A DNA stretch of 64,000 bases from Actinomycetota bacterium (GCA_014360655.1 JACIXC010000014.1:1-64000), one strand, 5' to 3'. Positions 44,616-54,362 are shown, counted from the stretch's first letter. The notes: generated by a model from the sequence alone, not told the origin. A program made the numbers and translations.

Positions 44616-45475
44616 AGGTGGCCCCGGTGATCGTCAATTACAACACACGCGACGACCTGCGCCGCTGCCTTCTCTCCCTGGAGGAAAAGCTGGGCAGGCT
44701 GCCCGCGGTGGTGGTGGACAACGGCTCCACGGACGGGAGCCGGGAGATGGTGAGGGAAGAGTTCCCCTGGGTGAGACTGGCGGAGAACCCCGGCAATCCC
44801 GGCTACGCCTCCGCCTGCAACCTGGGCGTCAGGACGGCGCGGGAACCCTACGTCTTCATCCTCAACAGCGACGTGGAGTTCATACAGGGGGGGCTTGAGG
44901 AGGTCGTCTCCTACCTGGACGAGCATCCCGGGGTGGCGGCGCTGGGGCCGCTCGTGCTCAACGGCGACGGCAGCTTCCAGATGTCATGCCGCCGCTTCCC
45001 CTCCATGCTGGAGAACGTGGTGCACGGTTTCCTGGGGGAGCTGTGGCCGGACAACCCGTTTACCAGGTCCTACCAGATGAAGGACCTGGCCCGGGAGGAA
45101 CCCTGCGAGGTGGACTGGGTCTCCGGCGCGGCCATGCTCCTGCGCCGGGAGGCGGCGCTCGACGTGGGGGGGTTCGACGAGGCTTATTTCATGTACGTGG
45201 AGGACGTGGACCTCTGCTGGCGCTTGCGCCGGGCCGGCTATAGCGTGGTCTTCCACCCCGCCTTCCGCCTGGTGCACCATATCGGCCGCACCAGCTCCCA
45301 GCAGTCCACGCGCATGCTTTTCGAGCACCATCGCAGCATGTTCATCTTCTTCCGCCGCCGCTACCCGGGGTGGAGGGGACGCTTGCTCGCCCCGGTGGTG
45401 CTCACCGGGCTCGCGGCGAGGTTCCTGCTCACCCTGGCCGTGGGACGCGCACGCCGGAGGAGCGGGCGCGGGTGA
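44612..45475 (+). CDS. GT2 family glycosyltransferase, rhamnosyltransferase-like
   Basis: 287 residues from the ATG overlapping the previous stop. Motifs: PVIVNYNTRDDLRRCLLSL, VVVDNGSTDGS, NPGYASACNLG, the DxD-type LNSDVEF, VDWVSGAAMLLRREA and YVEDVDLCWRLRRAGY. This set is that of WbbL-type dTDP-rhamnosyl and related transferases; the sugar is not certain. It is the last of three coupled glycosyltransferase genes. Confidence 0.88.
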   Translation: MKVAPVIVNYNTRDDLRRCLLSLEEKLGRLPAVVVDNGSTDGSREMVREEFPWVRLAENPGNPGYASACNLGVRTAREPYVFILNSDVEFIQGGLEEVVSYLDEHPGVAALGPLVLNGDGSFQMSCRRFPSMLENVVHGFLGELWPDNPFTRSYQMKDLAREEPCEVDWVSGAAMLLRREAALDVGGFDEAYFMYVEDVDLCWRLRRAGYSVVFHPAFRLVHHIGRTSSQQSTRMLFEHHRSMFIFFRRRYPGWRGRLLAPVVLTGLAARFLLTLAVGRARRRSGRG

Positions 45476-45679
45476 GCGCCGGAAAAGGGCGGCCGGGAAG
45501 GGCAGGGCGAAGGGAAGAAGAAGGGATTGGGGGCGACCGGGAAAGGGGGGCCGGAAAAGGAGGGGGAGCGCGCGGGGCGCGGGGAAAGGTCGAGGGAAAG
45601 GTCAGGGGAAGGTAGAGGGGAAGGGCGAGGACGGGGGTAAGGAATAGGGCAAGGAAGAGGAAAGAAAAAGGGAGGCCAC
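45476..45679 (+). repeat. Polypurine tract
   Basis: For about 200 bases before the next gene the plus strand is almost entirely G and A, in short GGGAAAGG-like units. No gene is seen. The ribosome site of the following gene (AGGGAGG) is its last part. Confidence 0.6.
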
Positions 45680-46639
45680 ATGGCCGAACGGGCTCTGATC
45701 ACCGGGGCTGACGGCTTCGTCGGCCGGCACCTGGCAGCCCACCTGCGCGAGCAGGGGGTGGAGGTGCTGGGGCTCGGACTGCATCCGCCCCAAGACCCCT
45801 CGGCATGGGAGCGCTGCCGCTACGAGGTCTGTGACGTCCTCGACCGCGATACGCTCCTCCGCCGCGTGGGCGAGTTCATGCCGCATTACGTCTTTCACCT
45901 GGCGGCGCAGAGTTCGGTGCGCCGCTCCTGGGAGGAGCCGCGGCTCACCTACGAGATCGCGCTGCAGGGACAGGACAACGTCTTCGGCGCCTTGCGTGAA
46001 TGCGGCCTGGACGCCGTGGTGCACGTCGCCTGCTCGGCGGAGGAATACGGGCACGTGGAGGAGGACGAGCTGCCCCTCACGGAGGAGCACCCGCTGCGGC
46101 CGGCCAGCCCCTATGCCCTGAGCAAGGTGATGCAGGAGTTCCACGCCTCCTTCTGCCACCGCGTTTACGGCACGCGAGTGGTCGTCACGCGCGCCTTCAA
46201 CATCATAGGCCCCGGCCAGTCGCCGGAGTTCGTGGCCTCGGACTTCGCGCGGCAGATCGCGGAGGCGGAAGTCGGCAGGAGGGAGCCTGTCATAAGGGTG
46301 GGGAACCTGGAGGCCAGGAGGGATTTCTCGGACGTGCGGGATCTCGCGGGCGTCTTCTGGTTGCTGGTGAGGAAGGGCGCGCCCGGCGGGGTGTACAACG
46401 TGTGCAGCGGCAGCGACCGCGCCATCCACGAGATACTCGACATCCTCCTCTCCCTGGGAAAGATCCCCATAAAGGTGGAAGTCGACCCGGGAAAGCTGCG
46501 GCCGGCCGACATCCCCGTGCTGAGGGGGGACAACCGCAGGCTCAGGGAGGCGACGGGCTGGTCGCCGTCCATTCCCCTCGAGCGCACCCTCGAGGACCTC
46601 CTGCGATGGTGGCGGGACGAGGTCGCGAGGGGAGCATGA
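45680..46639 (+). CDS. NAD-dependent epimerase/dehydratase, GDP-deoxyhexose reductase-like
   Basis: A 319-residue extended short-chain dehydrogenase. The cofactor motif is ITGADGFVGRHL; the active-site tyrosine and lysine are in YALSK; the substrate region has CSAEEYGHV, AFNIIGPGQSPEFVASDFARQI and ARRDFSDVRD. These are shared by GDP-mannose 4,6-dehydratases and GDP-6-deoxy-4-keto-mannose reductases (RMD). With a GMD-like paralogue at 48548, a reductase giving GDP-D-rhamnose is a reasonable guess, not a proof. Confidence 0.82.
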   Translation: MAERALITGADGFVGRHLAAHLREQGVEVLGLGLHPPQDPSAWERCRYEVCDVLDRDTLLRRVGEFMPHYVFHLAAQSSVRRSWEEPRLTYEIALQGQDNVFGALRECGLDAVVHVACSAEEYGHVEEDELPLTEEHPLRPASPYALSKVMQEFHASFCHRVYGTRVVVTRAFNIIGPGQSPEFVASDFARQIAEAEVGRREPVIRVGNLEARRDFSDVRDLAGVFWLLVRKGAPGGVYNVCSGSDRAIHEILDILLSLGKIPIKVEVDPGKLRPADIPVLRGDNRRLREATGWSPSIPLERTLEDLLRWWRDEVARGA

Positions 46640-47336
46640 AGCGTGGCCGTCGCGGCGGCGAGGTCCTCATCGCATGGAGGAGGTGGAGCGCGAGCCCGAT
46701 GAGGGCGCAGCGGCGCGGGGGAGAAGGTCACCGGGGGCTGCAGGGCAACAACGGCCTCCACGGCGGCGAGGAGGCCGGCATGAAGGCGCCGTTTCGCGCG
46801 GGGGTTTTTAGGGATGTTGTATCGCCCTGTAGGCGCCTTCCGGCTTGAAAAGGGTTGGGAGGCCACCCTATCATCCCGGCATGGCAAGCAAATTCGACAC
46901 AAGGAGAAGAGTGATCTCCCGCACGTTCGGTCCAGGAACCATGGTACGACGCCTGACCGTGGCACGACGCCTGGTCGAGGAAGCGAAAGGGTGGAGTTTG
47001 ATTAACCGCCCGTTCTTTCTATATATTGCTCTATGTCGCCACGTTGCCCGCGCCCTTCCTGCCGGGCCGACGCGGCAGCGGGGGTGAAAAGGGCGGCGCG
47101 CGGAGCGGAGGCCGGAGGGGATTGCGCGCGGAGCGGAGGCCGGAAGCGCGTCGCACGGCGGAGCGCGCCGGAGCGGTTTCCGGCCCTCGGGCGGCGATAC
47201 GGCGGCGGGAGGCGGCATCACGGGAAGAACGCCCCGGGCGTGTTGTGGAGTTGCCGAAGGGGCCGCGACGAGGAGGCGTCTTCGGAACCGGGAGAACATC
47301 CCCTTGGGCGGCTCCCGTGGGAAGCGGAGGTGGAAG
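46640..47336. other. Long gap upstream of the first manC-like gene
   Basis: No supported gene. A promoter candidate lies at 46998-47027, after which about 300 bases of GC-rich leader contain a duplicated GCGCGCGGAGCGGAGGCC segment (around 47095 and 47125). Confidence 0.4.
46998..47027 (+). promoter_or_regulatory. Promoter candidate for the manC-gmd genes
   Basis: TTGATT (46998-47003), 18 bases, TATATT (47022-47027) in an AT-rich patch within GC-rich surroundings. It would give a 5' leader of about 300 bases. Confidence 0.5.
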
Positions 47337-48455
47337 ATGCAGGCGGTGATCCTGGTGGGAGGACAGGGGACGCGGTTGCGCCCCCTCACACTGACCACGC
47401 CCAAGCCCATGATGCCCCTGGTCAACAGGCCTTTCCTCGAGTTCCAGGTGGAACTGTGCCTGCGTCACGGCGTGCGTGAGATCATCCTCTCCACCTCCTA
47501 CCTCCCGGAGGTTTTCCGTTCCTATTTCGGGGACGGGAGTCACCTGGGGGCCAGGATGATCTACGTCACCGAGGAGGAGCCGCTGGACACCTGCGGGGCG
47601 GTGAAGAACGTGGAAGATCACATCCAGGGCACCTTCCTGGTCTTCAACGGGGACGTGCTCTGCGACGTCGATCTCACCACCCTCGTGGCCTACCATCGCG
47701 AGAAGGGCGGGAAGGCCACCCTCTACCTCACGCGCGTGGAGGACCCCACCGCTTACGGGCTGGTCCCCCTGGACCGGCAGGGCAGGATCCTCGAGTTCCT
47801 GGAGAAGCCGAGCTGGGACCAGGTGACCACCGACCTGGTCAACGCCGGCGCCTACGTGCTCGAGCCGGAGCTCTTGCAGCTGGTGCCCGCCGGTGAGCCC
47901 TATTCCTTCGAGCGGCAGTTCTTTCCGCGGTTGCTGGCGGACGGGGTCCCCATGTACGGTTTTCCCAGCGACGCCTACTGGATGGACATCGGGACGCCCG
48001 CCAAGTACCTGCAGGCGCACTACGACATCATGCGGCGTCGCCTGCCGTTCGCCTTCGAGGGCGAAGAGATAAAGCCCTCGGTGTGGGTGGGTGAGGGGGT
48101 GGAGATCGACCCCCGGGCCTCCGTGTTCGGCCCCTGCGTCATCGGCCCCGGCTGCCGCGTCGCGCCGCACGCCCTCGTCTCCAGCGATTGCGTTCTCGGC
48201 CCGGGTTGCGTGGTAGGCGAGGGCGCCCACCTGGAGGGGGCGGTATTGCACGAGGGCTGCGTGGTGGGCGCGGAGAGCGTGCTGCGCGGCTGCGTCCTCT
48301 CCCGGGGGGTACGCGTCGGGGAGAGGGTGCACGTCAGCGACGGCGCGGTCATAGGCGGGGAGGTCGTGGTCGGGGACGATAACGAGCTCAGGTGTGGTAT
48401 AAGGGTATGGCCGGGAGCGGTGCTCCCCCCGCACACCCTCAGGTTCCAGTCGTGA
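47337..48455 (+). CDS. manC: Sugar-1-phosphate nucleotidylyltransferase, mannose-1-phosphate guanylyltransferase-like
   Basis: 372 residues from an ATG after GCGGAGG. The N-terminal nucleotidyl transferase has QAVILVGGQGTRLRPLTLTTPKPM, FNGDVLCDVD and LEFLEKP. From about residue 250 there is a left-handed beta-helix of hexapeptide repeats (ASVFGPCVIGPGCRVAPHAL). Archaeal-type and eukaryotic GDP-mannose pyrophosphorylases share this layout, and the downstream GMD-like gene supports GDP-mannose as product. A glucose- or N-acetylglucosamine-specific enzyme cannot be excluded. A paralogue lies at 52172-53305. Confidence 0.82.
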   Translation: MQAVILVGGQGTRLRPLTLTTPKPMMPLVNRPFLEFQVELCLRHGVREIILSTSYLPEVFRSYFGDGSHLGARMIYVTEEEPLDTCGAVKNVEDHIQGTFLVFNGDVLCDVDLTTLVAYHREKGGKATLYLTRVEDPTAYGLVPLDRQGRILEFLEKPSWDQVTTDLVNAGAYVLEPELLQLVPAGEPYSFERQFFPRLLADGVPMYGFPSDAYWMDIGTPAKYLQAHYDIMRRRLPFAFEGEEIKPSVWVGEGVEIDPRASVFGPCVIGPGCRVAPHALVSSDCVLGPGCVVGEGAHLEGAVLHEGCVVGAESVLRGCVLSRGVRVGERVHVSDGAVIGGEVVVGDDNELRCGIRVWPGAVLPPHTLRFQS

Positions 48456-48547
48456 GCGGGATGCGGCTCCGTCACATGTTCGGGAAGGCACAGGGGAGGC
48501 GCAGGGGAGGCACGTAAGAGAGGCACGTGGAAGAAGGAGGAAGAGAC

Positions 48548-49501
48548 TTGCGTATCCTTATCACGGGAATAACGGGTTTCGTGGGGAGCCACCTCACGGA
48601 GTACGCCCTCTCGCGCGGGGACGTGGAGGTGTTCGGCACGGTGCGCTGGCGGTCGCGCATGGAGAACATCGAGCACCTCGCGGACCGCGTGCGCCTCGTC
48701 GAGTGTGACCTGCGCGACGCCGCGGCGGTGCGCAGCGCCCTCGCCGAGGTGAGGCCGGATTACATATTCCACCTCGCGGCGCAGAGCTACGTGCCGACCT
48801 CGTGGAAAGCCCCGGCGGAAACCCTCACCACCAACATCATCTCGCAGCTGAACGTCATGGAGGCCATGCGGGACCTCGGGCTGCAGGCCCGCCTGCACGT
48901 GGCGGGCTCCAGCGAGGAATACGGGCTGGTCTTCGAGCACGAGACCCCCATAACGGAGGAGAACCCCCTGCGGCCCCTGTCGCCTTACGCGGTGAGCAAG
49001 GTGGCCCAGGACATGCTGGCCTTCCAGTACCACCGCAGCTACGGGTTGGACGTGGTGCGCACGCGCGCCTTCAACCACGAGGGCCCGCGCCGCGGCCACG
49101 TCTTCGTGACCAGCAACTTCGCCAGGCAGATCGCCGAGATCGAGAAAGGCGTCAAGCCGCCCGTGATCGAGGTGGGCAACCTCAACGCCCGCCGCGATTT
49201 CACCGACGTGCGGGACATGGTCAGGGCCTACTGGCTCTCGCTGGAGAAGGGGCAGGCGGGAGAGGTCTACAACATAGGGTCGGGGAAGGTCTATTCCATC
49301 CGGGAGGTGCTGGACCTGCTCCTCTCCTACACGGAGCGGGAGATCGAGGTGCGGCCGGTACCGGAGCGCATGCGCCCCTCGGACGTGGAGCTCCTCGTCT
49401 GCGACTGCAGTAAGTTCCGCGCCGCGACGGGGTGGAAACCCGAGATCCCTTTCGAGAAGACCCTGCGGGACACCCTCGATTACTGGAGGGAGCGCGTGTG
49501 A
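48548..49501 (+). CDS. gmd: GDP-mannose 4,6-dehydratase-like protein
   Basis: 317 residues from TTG 48548, preceded by AAGGAGG; a GTG at 48527 lies before that site. Motifs: RILITGITGFVGSHLTEYAL for NAD(P), FHLAAQSYVPTSW, GSSEEYG with the catalytic Thr/Ser-Glu region, YAVSK, TRAFNHEGPRRGHVF and NARRDFTDVRDMV. It would convert GDP-mannose from ManC to GDP-4-keto-6-deoxymannose. Its paralogue at 45680 would act next. Confidence 0.85.
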   Translation: MRILITGITGFVGSHLTEYALSRGDVEVFGTVRWRSRMENIEHLADRVRLVECDLRDAAAVRSALAEVRPDYIFHLAAQSYVPTSWKAPAETLTTNIISQLNVMEAMRDLGLQARLHVAGSSEEYGLVFEHETPITEENPLRPLSPYAVSKVAQDMLAFQYHRSYGLDVVRTRAFNHEGPRRGHVFVTSNFARQIAEIEKGVKPPVIEVGNLNARRDFTDVRDMVRAYWLSLEKGQAGEVYNIGSGKVYSIREVLDLLLSYTEREIEVRPVPERMRPSDVELLVCDCSKFRAATGWKPEIPFEKTLRDTLDYWRERV

Positions 49502-49581
49502 GGCGTGGAACGAAGAAGGCATTTGGAAAATAATGCCATAGAAGGAAAGTGATGGGCCAAGAAGTCACGGGAGGAGATGAC

Positions 49582-50838
49582 ATGGAGCACCACATCGCCG
49601 ACCCCGGCCTGGCCGAGGAAGGACGGCTGAGGATAGAGTGGGCGGAGCGGGACATGCCCGTCCTGCGCCTCATCCGGGAGCGTTTCCGGCGCGAGAAGCC
49701 CCTGGAGGGGATGCGCGTGGGGGCCTGCCTGCACGTGACCACGGAGACGGCCAACCTGATGATAACCCTCAAGGCGGGTGGGGCGGAGGTGGCCCTCTGC
49801 GCCTCCAACCCGCTTTCCACCCAGGACGACGTGGCCGCCTCCCTGGTTACGCACCACGGCATCCCCGTCTTCGCCGTGCGGGGCGAGGACAAGGACACCT
49901 ATTACTCCCACATCAACGCGGTGCTGGACACGCGCCCCCAGGTGACCATGGACGACGGCGCCGACCTCATCTCCACCCTGCACGCGGAGAGGAAGGAACA
50001 GGCGCGCGAGGTGTGGGCGGGGGCCGAGGAGACCACAACAGGCGTCATCCGCCTGCGCGCCATGGCGGAGGCGGGGGTGCTCCTCTACCCGGTCATCGCG
50101 GTGAACAACGCCATGACCAAGCACCTCTTCGACAACCGCTTCGGGACCGGGCAGTCCACCCTGGACGGCATCCTGCGGGCCACCAACGTGCTGCTGGCGG
50201 GGAGAAGGGTGGCCGTTTTCGGCTACGGGATGTGCGGCAGGGGAGTGGCCTCCCGCGCCCGCGGCATGGGCGCCCACGTCACGGTGGTGGAAACCGATCC
50301 CCTGCGCGCGCTGGAGGCGGTGATGGAGGGGTTCCACGTGGGCACCTCCATGGAGGCCGCCTCCGCCTGCGACCTCTTCGTCACCGTCACCGGGGACATC
50401 CACGTGCTGCGCCGGGAGCATTTCGAGGCGCTGCGCGACGGCGCCATCCTGGCCAACTCCGGCCACTTCAACGTGGAGATCGACATCCCCGCCCTGGAGG
50501 AGATGGCGGTGTCGCGGCGCCGCGTGCGGGAGAACGTGGAGGAGTTCGTGCTGCAGGACGGCAGGCGCGTCTACCTGCTGGCGGAGGGGAGGCTGGTGAA
50601 CCTGGCGGCCGCGGAGGGGCACCCCGCCTCCGTCATGGACATGTCCTTCGCCAACCAGGCCCTTTGCGTGGAATACGTGAAGGGGGCCCACGCCGACCTG
50701 GACAGGGTGGTGTACGACGTGCCCGAGGAGCTGGACCGGGAGATAGCCCGCCTCAAGCTGGCCTCCATGGGCATCGAGATAGATACCCTCACCCCGGAGC
50801 AGGAGGAGTACCTGACCTCCTGGGAGATGGGGACGTGA
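49582..50838 (+). CDS. ahcY: S-adenosylhomocysteinase
   Basis: 418 residues from ATG 49582, chosen for GGAGGA at 49570-49575; ATG 49552 is also possible. It splits S-adenosylhomocysteine into adenosine and homocysteine with bound NAD+. Seen: [56 protein letters not shown], NDxxTK-like [11 protein letters not shown], and the NAD site [22 protein letters not shown]. The length fits the short bacterial/archaeal form. It neighbours mtnA, so two by-products of SAM use are handled here. Confidence 0.95.
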   Translation: MEHHIADPGLAEEGRLRIEWAERDMPVLRLIRERFRREKPLEGMRVGACLHVTTETANLMITLKAGGAEVALCASNPLSTQDDVAASLVTHHGIPVFAVRGEDKDTYYSHINAVLDTRPQVTMDDGADLISTLHAERKEQAREVWAGAEETTTGVIRLRAMAEAGVLLYPVIAVNNAMTKHLFDNRFGTGQSTLDGILRATNVLLAGRRVAVFGYGMCGRGVASRARGMGAHVTVVETDPLRALEAVMEGFHVGTSMEAASACDLFVTVTGDIHVLRREHFEALRDGAILANSGHFNVEIDIPALEEMAVSRRRVRENVEEFVLQDGRRVYLLAEGRLVNLAAAEGHPASVMDMSFANQALCVEYVKGAHADLDRVVYDVPEELDREIARLKLASMGIEIDTLTPEQEEYLTSWEMGT

Positions 50839-51031
50839 TGTAGCCTGATTGGTAGAACATGGTAACGGTCATGGCGGCGGCCATGCTGATGGCCCCCGCG
50901 GGGCTCCCGCCGCTCCCGGGTTCGGCGGCATGGCTCATCCGCGCGGGAGACGAGGCGTTGAACGCGCGGTAGCGGGGAGGGCCGGGAAGGCCGCCGCGGC
51001 CGGAAAAGAGTTACGACGGGGGCGCGGGGAG

Positions 51032-52042
51032 ATGGCGGAGTTACGCGCGGTGGACTGGCGGGACGGCAGGGTGGTCATCCTGGACCAGACGTTGCTTCCC
51101 GGCGAGGAAAGCTACCTCGAGATCGCGGACTGGCGGGAGGTCGCGGAGGCCATCCGGAGCATGAGGGTGCGCGGGGCTCCCGCCATCGGCATCGCGGCGG
51201 CGTTCGGGCTCGCCCTCGCCGCCGCCGCGGGCGGTCGACGTATGATGGAGGAGGCCGCGCGGGAGCTGGCGGCGACGCGCCCCACCGCCGTCAACCTCAC
51301 CTGGGCCCTGGAGAGGGTGCGCGGCGCGGCCCTCGCCGCGGGGGAGGGCGGCGTGTACGAGCGCGCCCTCGCGGAGGCGGAGGCCATCGCCCGGGAGCAG
51401 GACGAGGCGGACCGCGCCATAGGGGAACTGGGGGCGGAGCTCCTGCCCGACGGATGTCGCGTCCTCACCCACTGCAACGCGGGGGGGCTCGCCACCTACT
51501 CATACGGCACCGCCCTGGGGGTCATCAAGACGGGGCACAGGCGGGGCAAGGTCCGTTTCGTGTGGGTGGACGAGACGAGGCCCCTGCTGCAGGGGGCGCG
51601 CCTCACGGCGTGGGAGCTGCGGCGGGAGGGCATAGACATGGCCGTGATATGCGACAACATGGCGGGACACCTCATGGCGCGCGGCGAGGTGGACGTGGTG
51701 GTCACGGGGGCCGACCGCGTGGCCGCCAACGGGGACACGGCGAACAAGATAGGGACCTACACCCTGGCCGTGCTCGCACGCCGCCACGGGCTGCCCTTCT
51801 ATATCGCAGCTCCCTTGTCGACCCTGGACCTGGGCGTGCCCGACGGCTCCGCCATCCCCATCGAGGAGAGAGACCCCCGCGAGGTGACCGAGCTTTGCGG
51901 CGTGCGGGTCGCGCCGGAGGGGGTGGCGGCGCGCAACTTCGCCTTTGACGTCACCCCCGCCGAGCTGATAGCGGCGGTGATCACCGAGAAAAAGGTAGCC
52001 CGTCCGCCCTACGGGAAGAGCCTCCGGGAGCTCTTCTCGTAG
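51032..52042 (+). CDS. mtnA: S-methyl-5-thioribose-1-phosphate isomerase
   Basis: 336 residues from ATG 51032, which follows GGGGAG; the frame is open upstream but shows no family match. Converts methylthioribose-1-phosphate to the ribulose form in methionine salvage. Signatures: MRVRGAPAIGIAAAFG, RPTAVNLTWAL, LTHCNAGGLATYSYGTALG with the catalytic Cys, VWVDETRPLLQGARLTAWEL, ICDNMAG with the catalytic Asp, and TGADRVAANGDTANKIGTY. Some archaeal ribose-1,5-bisphosphate isomerases are related, but the motifs fit MtnA. Confidence 0.95.
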   Translation: MAELRAVDWRDGRVVILDQTLLPGEESYLEIADWREVAEAIRSMRVRGAPAIGIAAAFGLALAAAAGGRRMMEEAARELAATRPTAVNLTWALERVRGAALAAGEGGVYERALAEAEAIAREQDEADRAIGELGAELLPDGCRVLTHCNAGGLATYSYGTALGVIKTGHRRGKVRFVWVDETRPLLQGARLTAWELRREGIDMAVICDNMAGHLMARGEVDVVVTGADRVAANGDTANKIGTYTLAVLARRHGLPFYIAAPLSTLDLGVPDGSAIPIEERDPREVTELCGVRVAPEGVAARNFAFDVTPAELIAAVITEKKVARPPYGKSLRELFS

Positions 52043-52171
52043 GGCTCCGGTTGAGGATATTGCACGGGATCCGGGCAGGGGAGGTCGGCGTGTTATGAAA
52101 GAGGGAGAACCCGCCAGCGAAAGAGCGAAGGGCTTGAAGGGCGGGAACCGGGCAGGGGAGGTCTACGCATC

Positions 52172-53305
52172 ATGAAAGCGATGATACTTGCGGCCGGGCT
52201 GGGGACGCGCCTGCGCCCCCTGACGGAGGAGATCTCCAAGCCCATGGTGCCCATCGTCAACCGCCCGGTCATGGAACATATCGTGGAACTCCTGGAGCGC
52301 CACGGTTTTCGCGAGATCTACGTGAACATCCACTATTACAGGGAGGTCATCAAGGAGTATTTCGGGGACGGGAGCAGGTGGGGGGTTTCCATAACCTACT
52401 CCGAGGAGGAGGAGCTCCTGGGCACAGCCGGCGGGGTCAAGAAGCTGGAGAATGAGCTGGGGGGCGATACCTTCCTGGTCATCAGCGGCGACGCGCTGAC
52501 CGACCTGGACCTGACCGCCCTGTGGGAGTTCCACCGCGGGCACGGGGGGTTGGCCACCCTGGTGCTCACCCCCGTGGAAGATCCTTCCAAGTACGGCGTG
52601 GTCCTCACCGACGGGGAAGCGCGCGTCGTCGGCTTCCAGGAGAAGCCGCCGCGCGCCGAGGCGCGCAGCAACGTGGCCAACAGCGGCATCTACGTCTTCG
52701 AGCCCGGGGTGCTGGACATGATACCGGCGGGCGAGTTCTACGACTTCGGCTCGCAGCTCTTCCCGCGTTTTCTCGCCGAGGGCGTGCCCTTCTACGGGTA
52801 TACGCACGGGGATTACTGGAACGACGTGGGGAGCATCGAGGAATACAAGCGAGGGAATTTCGACGCCCTCACCGGCAAAGTCAAGGTGCACATCCCCGGC
52901 GTGCACATCGGCGAGGACGTGTGGATAGGGGACGAGACGGTCATCGAGGAGGGCGTGGTCATGGTGGGCCCCGTGTGCATCGGCTCGCACTGCCGGGTGA
53001 AGAAGGGCGCGCGCCTCTTCGGGCCCCTGATCGTCGGCGACCGCACGACGATAGACGAGGGCGCGATGCTCTACCGCGGCATCAAGTGGGGGGACGGGTA
53101 TATCGGCAAGGACGCCCACCTCATGGACTCCATAGTGGGGTGGGAGGCGGAGATAGGCGACCGGGCGACCCTCCTGGCGGACACGGTGATCGGGCACCGC
53201 AGCGTCATCGGGGAGGGGACCGTCGTCCACCCCGGCGTGAGCATCGTGCCGGGCACCGTCCTGGAAAAGGAGCTCCACTTCAGGGGGGAAGAAAACACGG
53301 AATAA
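52172..53305 (+). CDS. Second sugar-1-phosphate nucleotidylyltransferase with beta-helix domain
   Basis: A 377-residue paralogue of the 47337 protein with the same layout: MKAMILAAGLGTRLRPLTEE, SKPMVPIVNRPVMEHIVELL, ISGDALTDLD, GFQEKP and YWNDVGSIEEY, then a left-handed beta-helix (IGEDVWIGDETVIEEGVVMVG). Such proteins make GDP-mannose, dTDP-glucose or UDP-sugars. The different spacer residues from the first copy suggest a different sugar or regulatory role. The start ATG is 13 bases after GGGGAGG. It stands between mtnA and comF. Confidence 0.82.
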   Translation: MKAMILAAGLGTRLRPLTEEISKPMVPIVNRPVMEHIVELLERHGFREIYVNIHYYREVIKEYFGDGSRWGVSITYSEEEELLGTAGGVKKLENELGGDTFLVISGDALTDLDLTALWEFHRGHGGLATLVLTPVEDPSKYGVVLTDGEARVVGFQEKPPRAEARSNVANSGIYVFEPGVLDMIPAGEFYDFGSQLFPRFLAEGVPFYGYTHGDYWNDVGSIEEYKRGNFDALTGKVKVHIPGVHIGEDVWIGDETVIEEGVVMVGPVCIGSHCRVKKGARLFGPLIVGDRTTIDEGAMLYRGIKWGDGYIGKDAHLMDSIVGWEAEIGDRATLLADTVIGHRSVIGEGTVVHPGVSIVPGTVLEKELHFRGEENTE

Positions 53306-53657
53306 CCACGCCCGCCTCCCGGATCCCGGCACGCCCGGTGGCCACCCGCCCCCGCATCCTCGGGCCCAACCAGCGTGCGCGGTCAACGGGCCACGGGCAC
53401 CGCGCCCGCGGTAGGCCGCATGGCGGTCACCCCCGCACGAGCCGCGTGCATACCCTCGGACCTGGTCCCGATGATGCGGTGTTGCCATGGCATCCGGTCA
53501 CGCCACGCGCAGGCCTCATGCGTGCCCTCGGGCCACGCTCTCGCTCCCGTGAAAGCGGGATCATCATCGTTTCCGTGGGGAACCTCTCCTCCGGCGGCGT
53601 TCTCGCGACGGCCGCAAGGGTATTGACATATTATCTAACTTATATAATATATATAAT
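53306..53657. other. Gap before comF, with an AT-rich promoter
   Basis: GC-rich and featureless until 53620, where a short AT-only stretch holds TTGACA (53623-53628) and two TATAAT copies (53643-53648 and 53652-53657), the second touching the comF ATG. No gene seen. Confidence 0.45.
53623..53657 (+). promoter_or_regulatory. comF promoter, probably giving a leaderless mRNA
   Basis: A perfect TTGACA is followed by overlapping -10 candidates. With TATAAT at 53643-53648 or TATATA at 53648-53653, transcription starts within a few bases of the comF ATG at 53658. No ribosome site exists in this AT-only stretch, so a leaderless message is likely. Confidence 0.55.
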
Positions 53658-54362
53658 ATGTTAGGACGGGGATCGCTTACGGAGCTGCTCTTCCCCACCC
53701 GCTGCGCGGGGTGTGGGAGGTACGAGGGCAGGCAGCTCTGCGCCTCCTGTCTCTCCTCCCTCCCCCTCATCCGGGGCCCGGTGTGCCTCCGTTGCGGCAA
53801 GCCCACCCTCCACGAGGTGGAGTGGTGCCTGCTCTGCCGCGGAAGGGTAAGGCACCTCGACTCGACATGCGCGCTTGCGAAATATGAGGAACCCCTGCGC
53901 TCCATCATCCACAAGCTCAAGTACGGCAACGGATGGAGGCTGGCCAGGCCGCTGGGTTTCATGGCGGCCGCCAGGCTGGCCCCGCTGCTTTCGGACGGAG
54001 AACCCATGGTGACCTTCGTCCCCATGCACGCGCGCAAGCGCCGCGCCAAGGGGTACGACCACGCGGAGGTGCTGGGCAGGGCGGTTGCGGCGGCTCTGGG
54101 CCTGCCCTTCGCCGCTCTCCTGGAGAGGAGCCGGGCCACCTCGCCCCAGGCGTCGCTGGATCACCGCAGGAGGAAGGGAAACGTGAGGGGCGCTTTCCGG
54201 GTCTCGCGGGGGCTGGAGGGCGGCGGTGAGGTGGTGATCGTGGACGACGTGATGACCACGGGATGCACCCTCGCCGAGTGCGCCAGGATGCTCAAGAGGG
54301 CGGGGGCCGGGAGGGTGATCGCGTGCGTGCTCGCGCGCGACCTCGTACACTCCCTTTCGTAA
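53658..54362 (+). CDS. comF: ComF family phosphoribosyltransferase-like protein
   Basis: 234 residues. An N-terminal four-cysteine zinc site (CAGCGRYEGRQLCASC, CLRCG, CLLCRG) and a type I phosphoribosyltransferase domain with VVIVDDVMTTGCTL. ComF is needed for DNA uptake in competent bacteria and acts with the ComFA helicase. Family marks include KYEEPLRSIIHKLKYG and KRRAKGYDHAEVLGRAV. The start ATG is within three bases of the predicted transcription start. The adjacent FlgM-like gene repeats the comF-flgM neighbourhood of Firmicutes. Confidence 0.9.
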   Translation: MLGRGSLTELLFPTRCAGCGRYEGRQLCASCLSSLPLIRGPVCLRCGKPTLHEVEWCLLCRGRVRHLDSTCALAKYEEPLRSIIHKLKYGNGWRLARPLGFMAAARLAPLLSDGEPMVTFVPMHARKRRAKGYDHAEVLGRAVAAALGLPFAALLERSRATSPQASLDHRRRKGNVRGAFRVSRGLEGGGEVVIVDDVMTTGCTLAECARMLKRAGAGRVIACVLARDLVHSLS

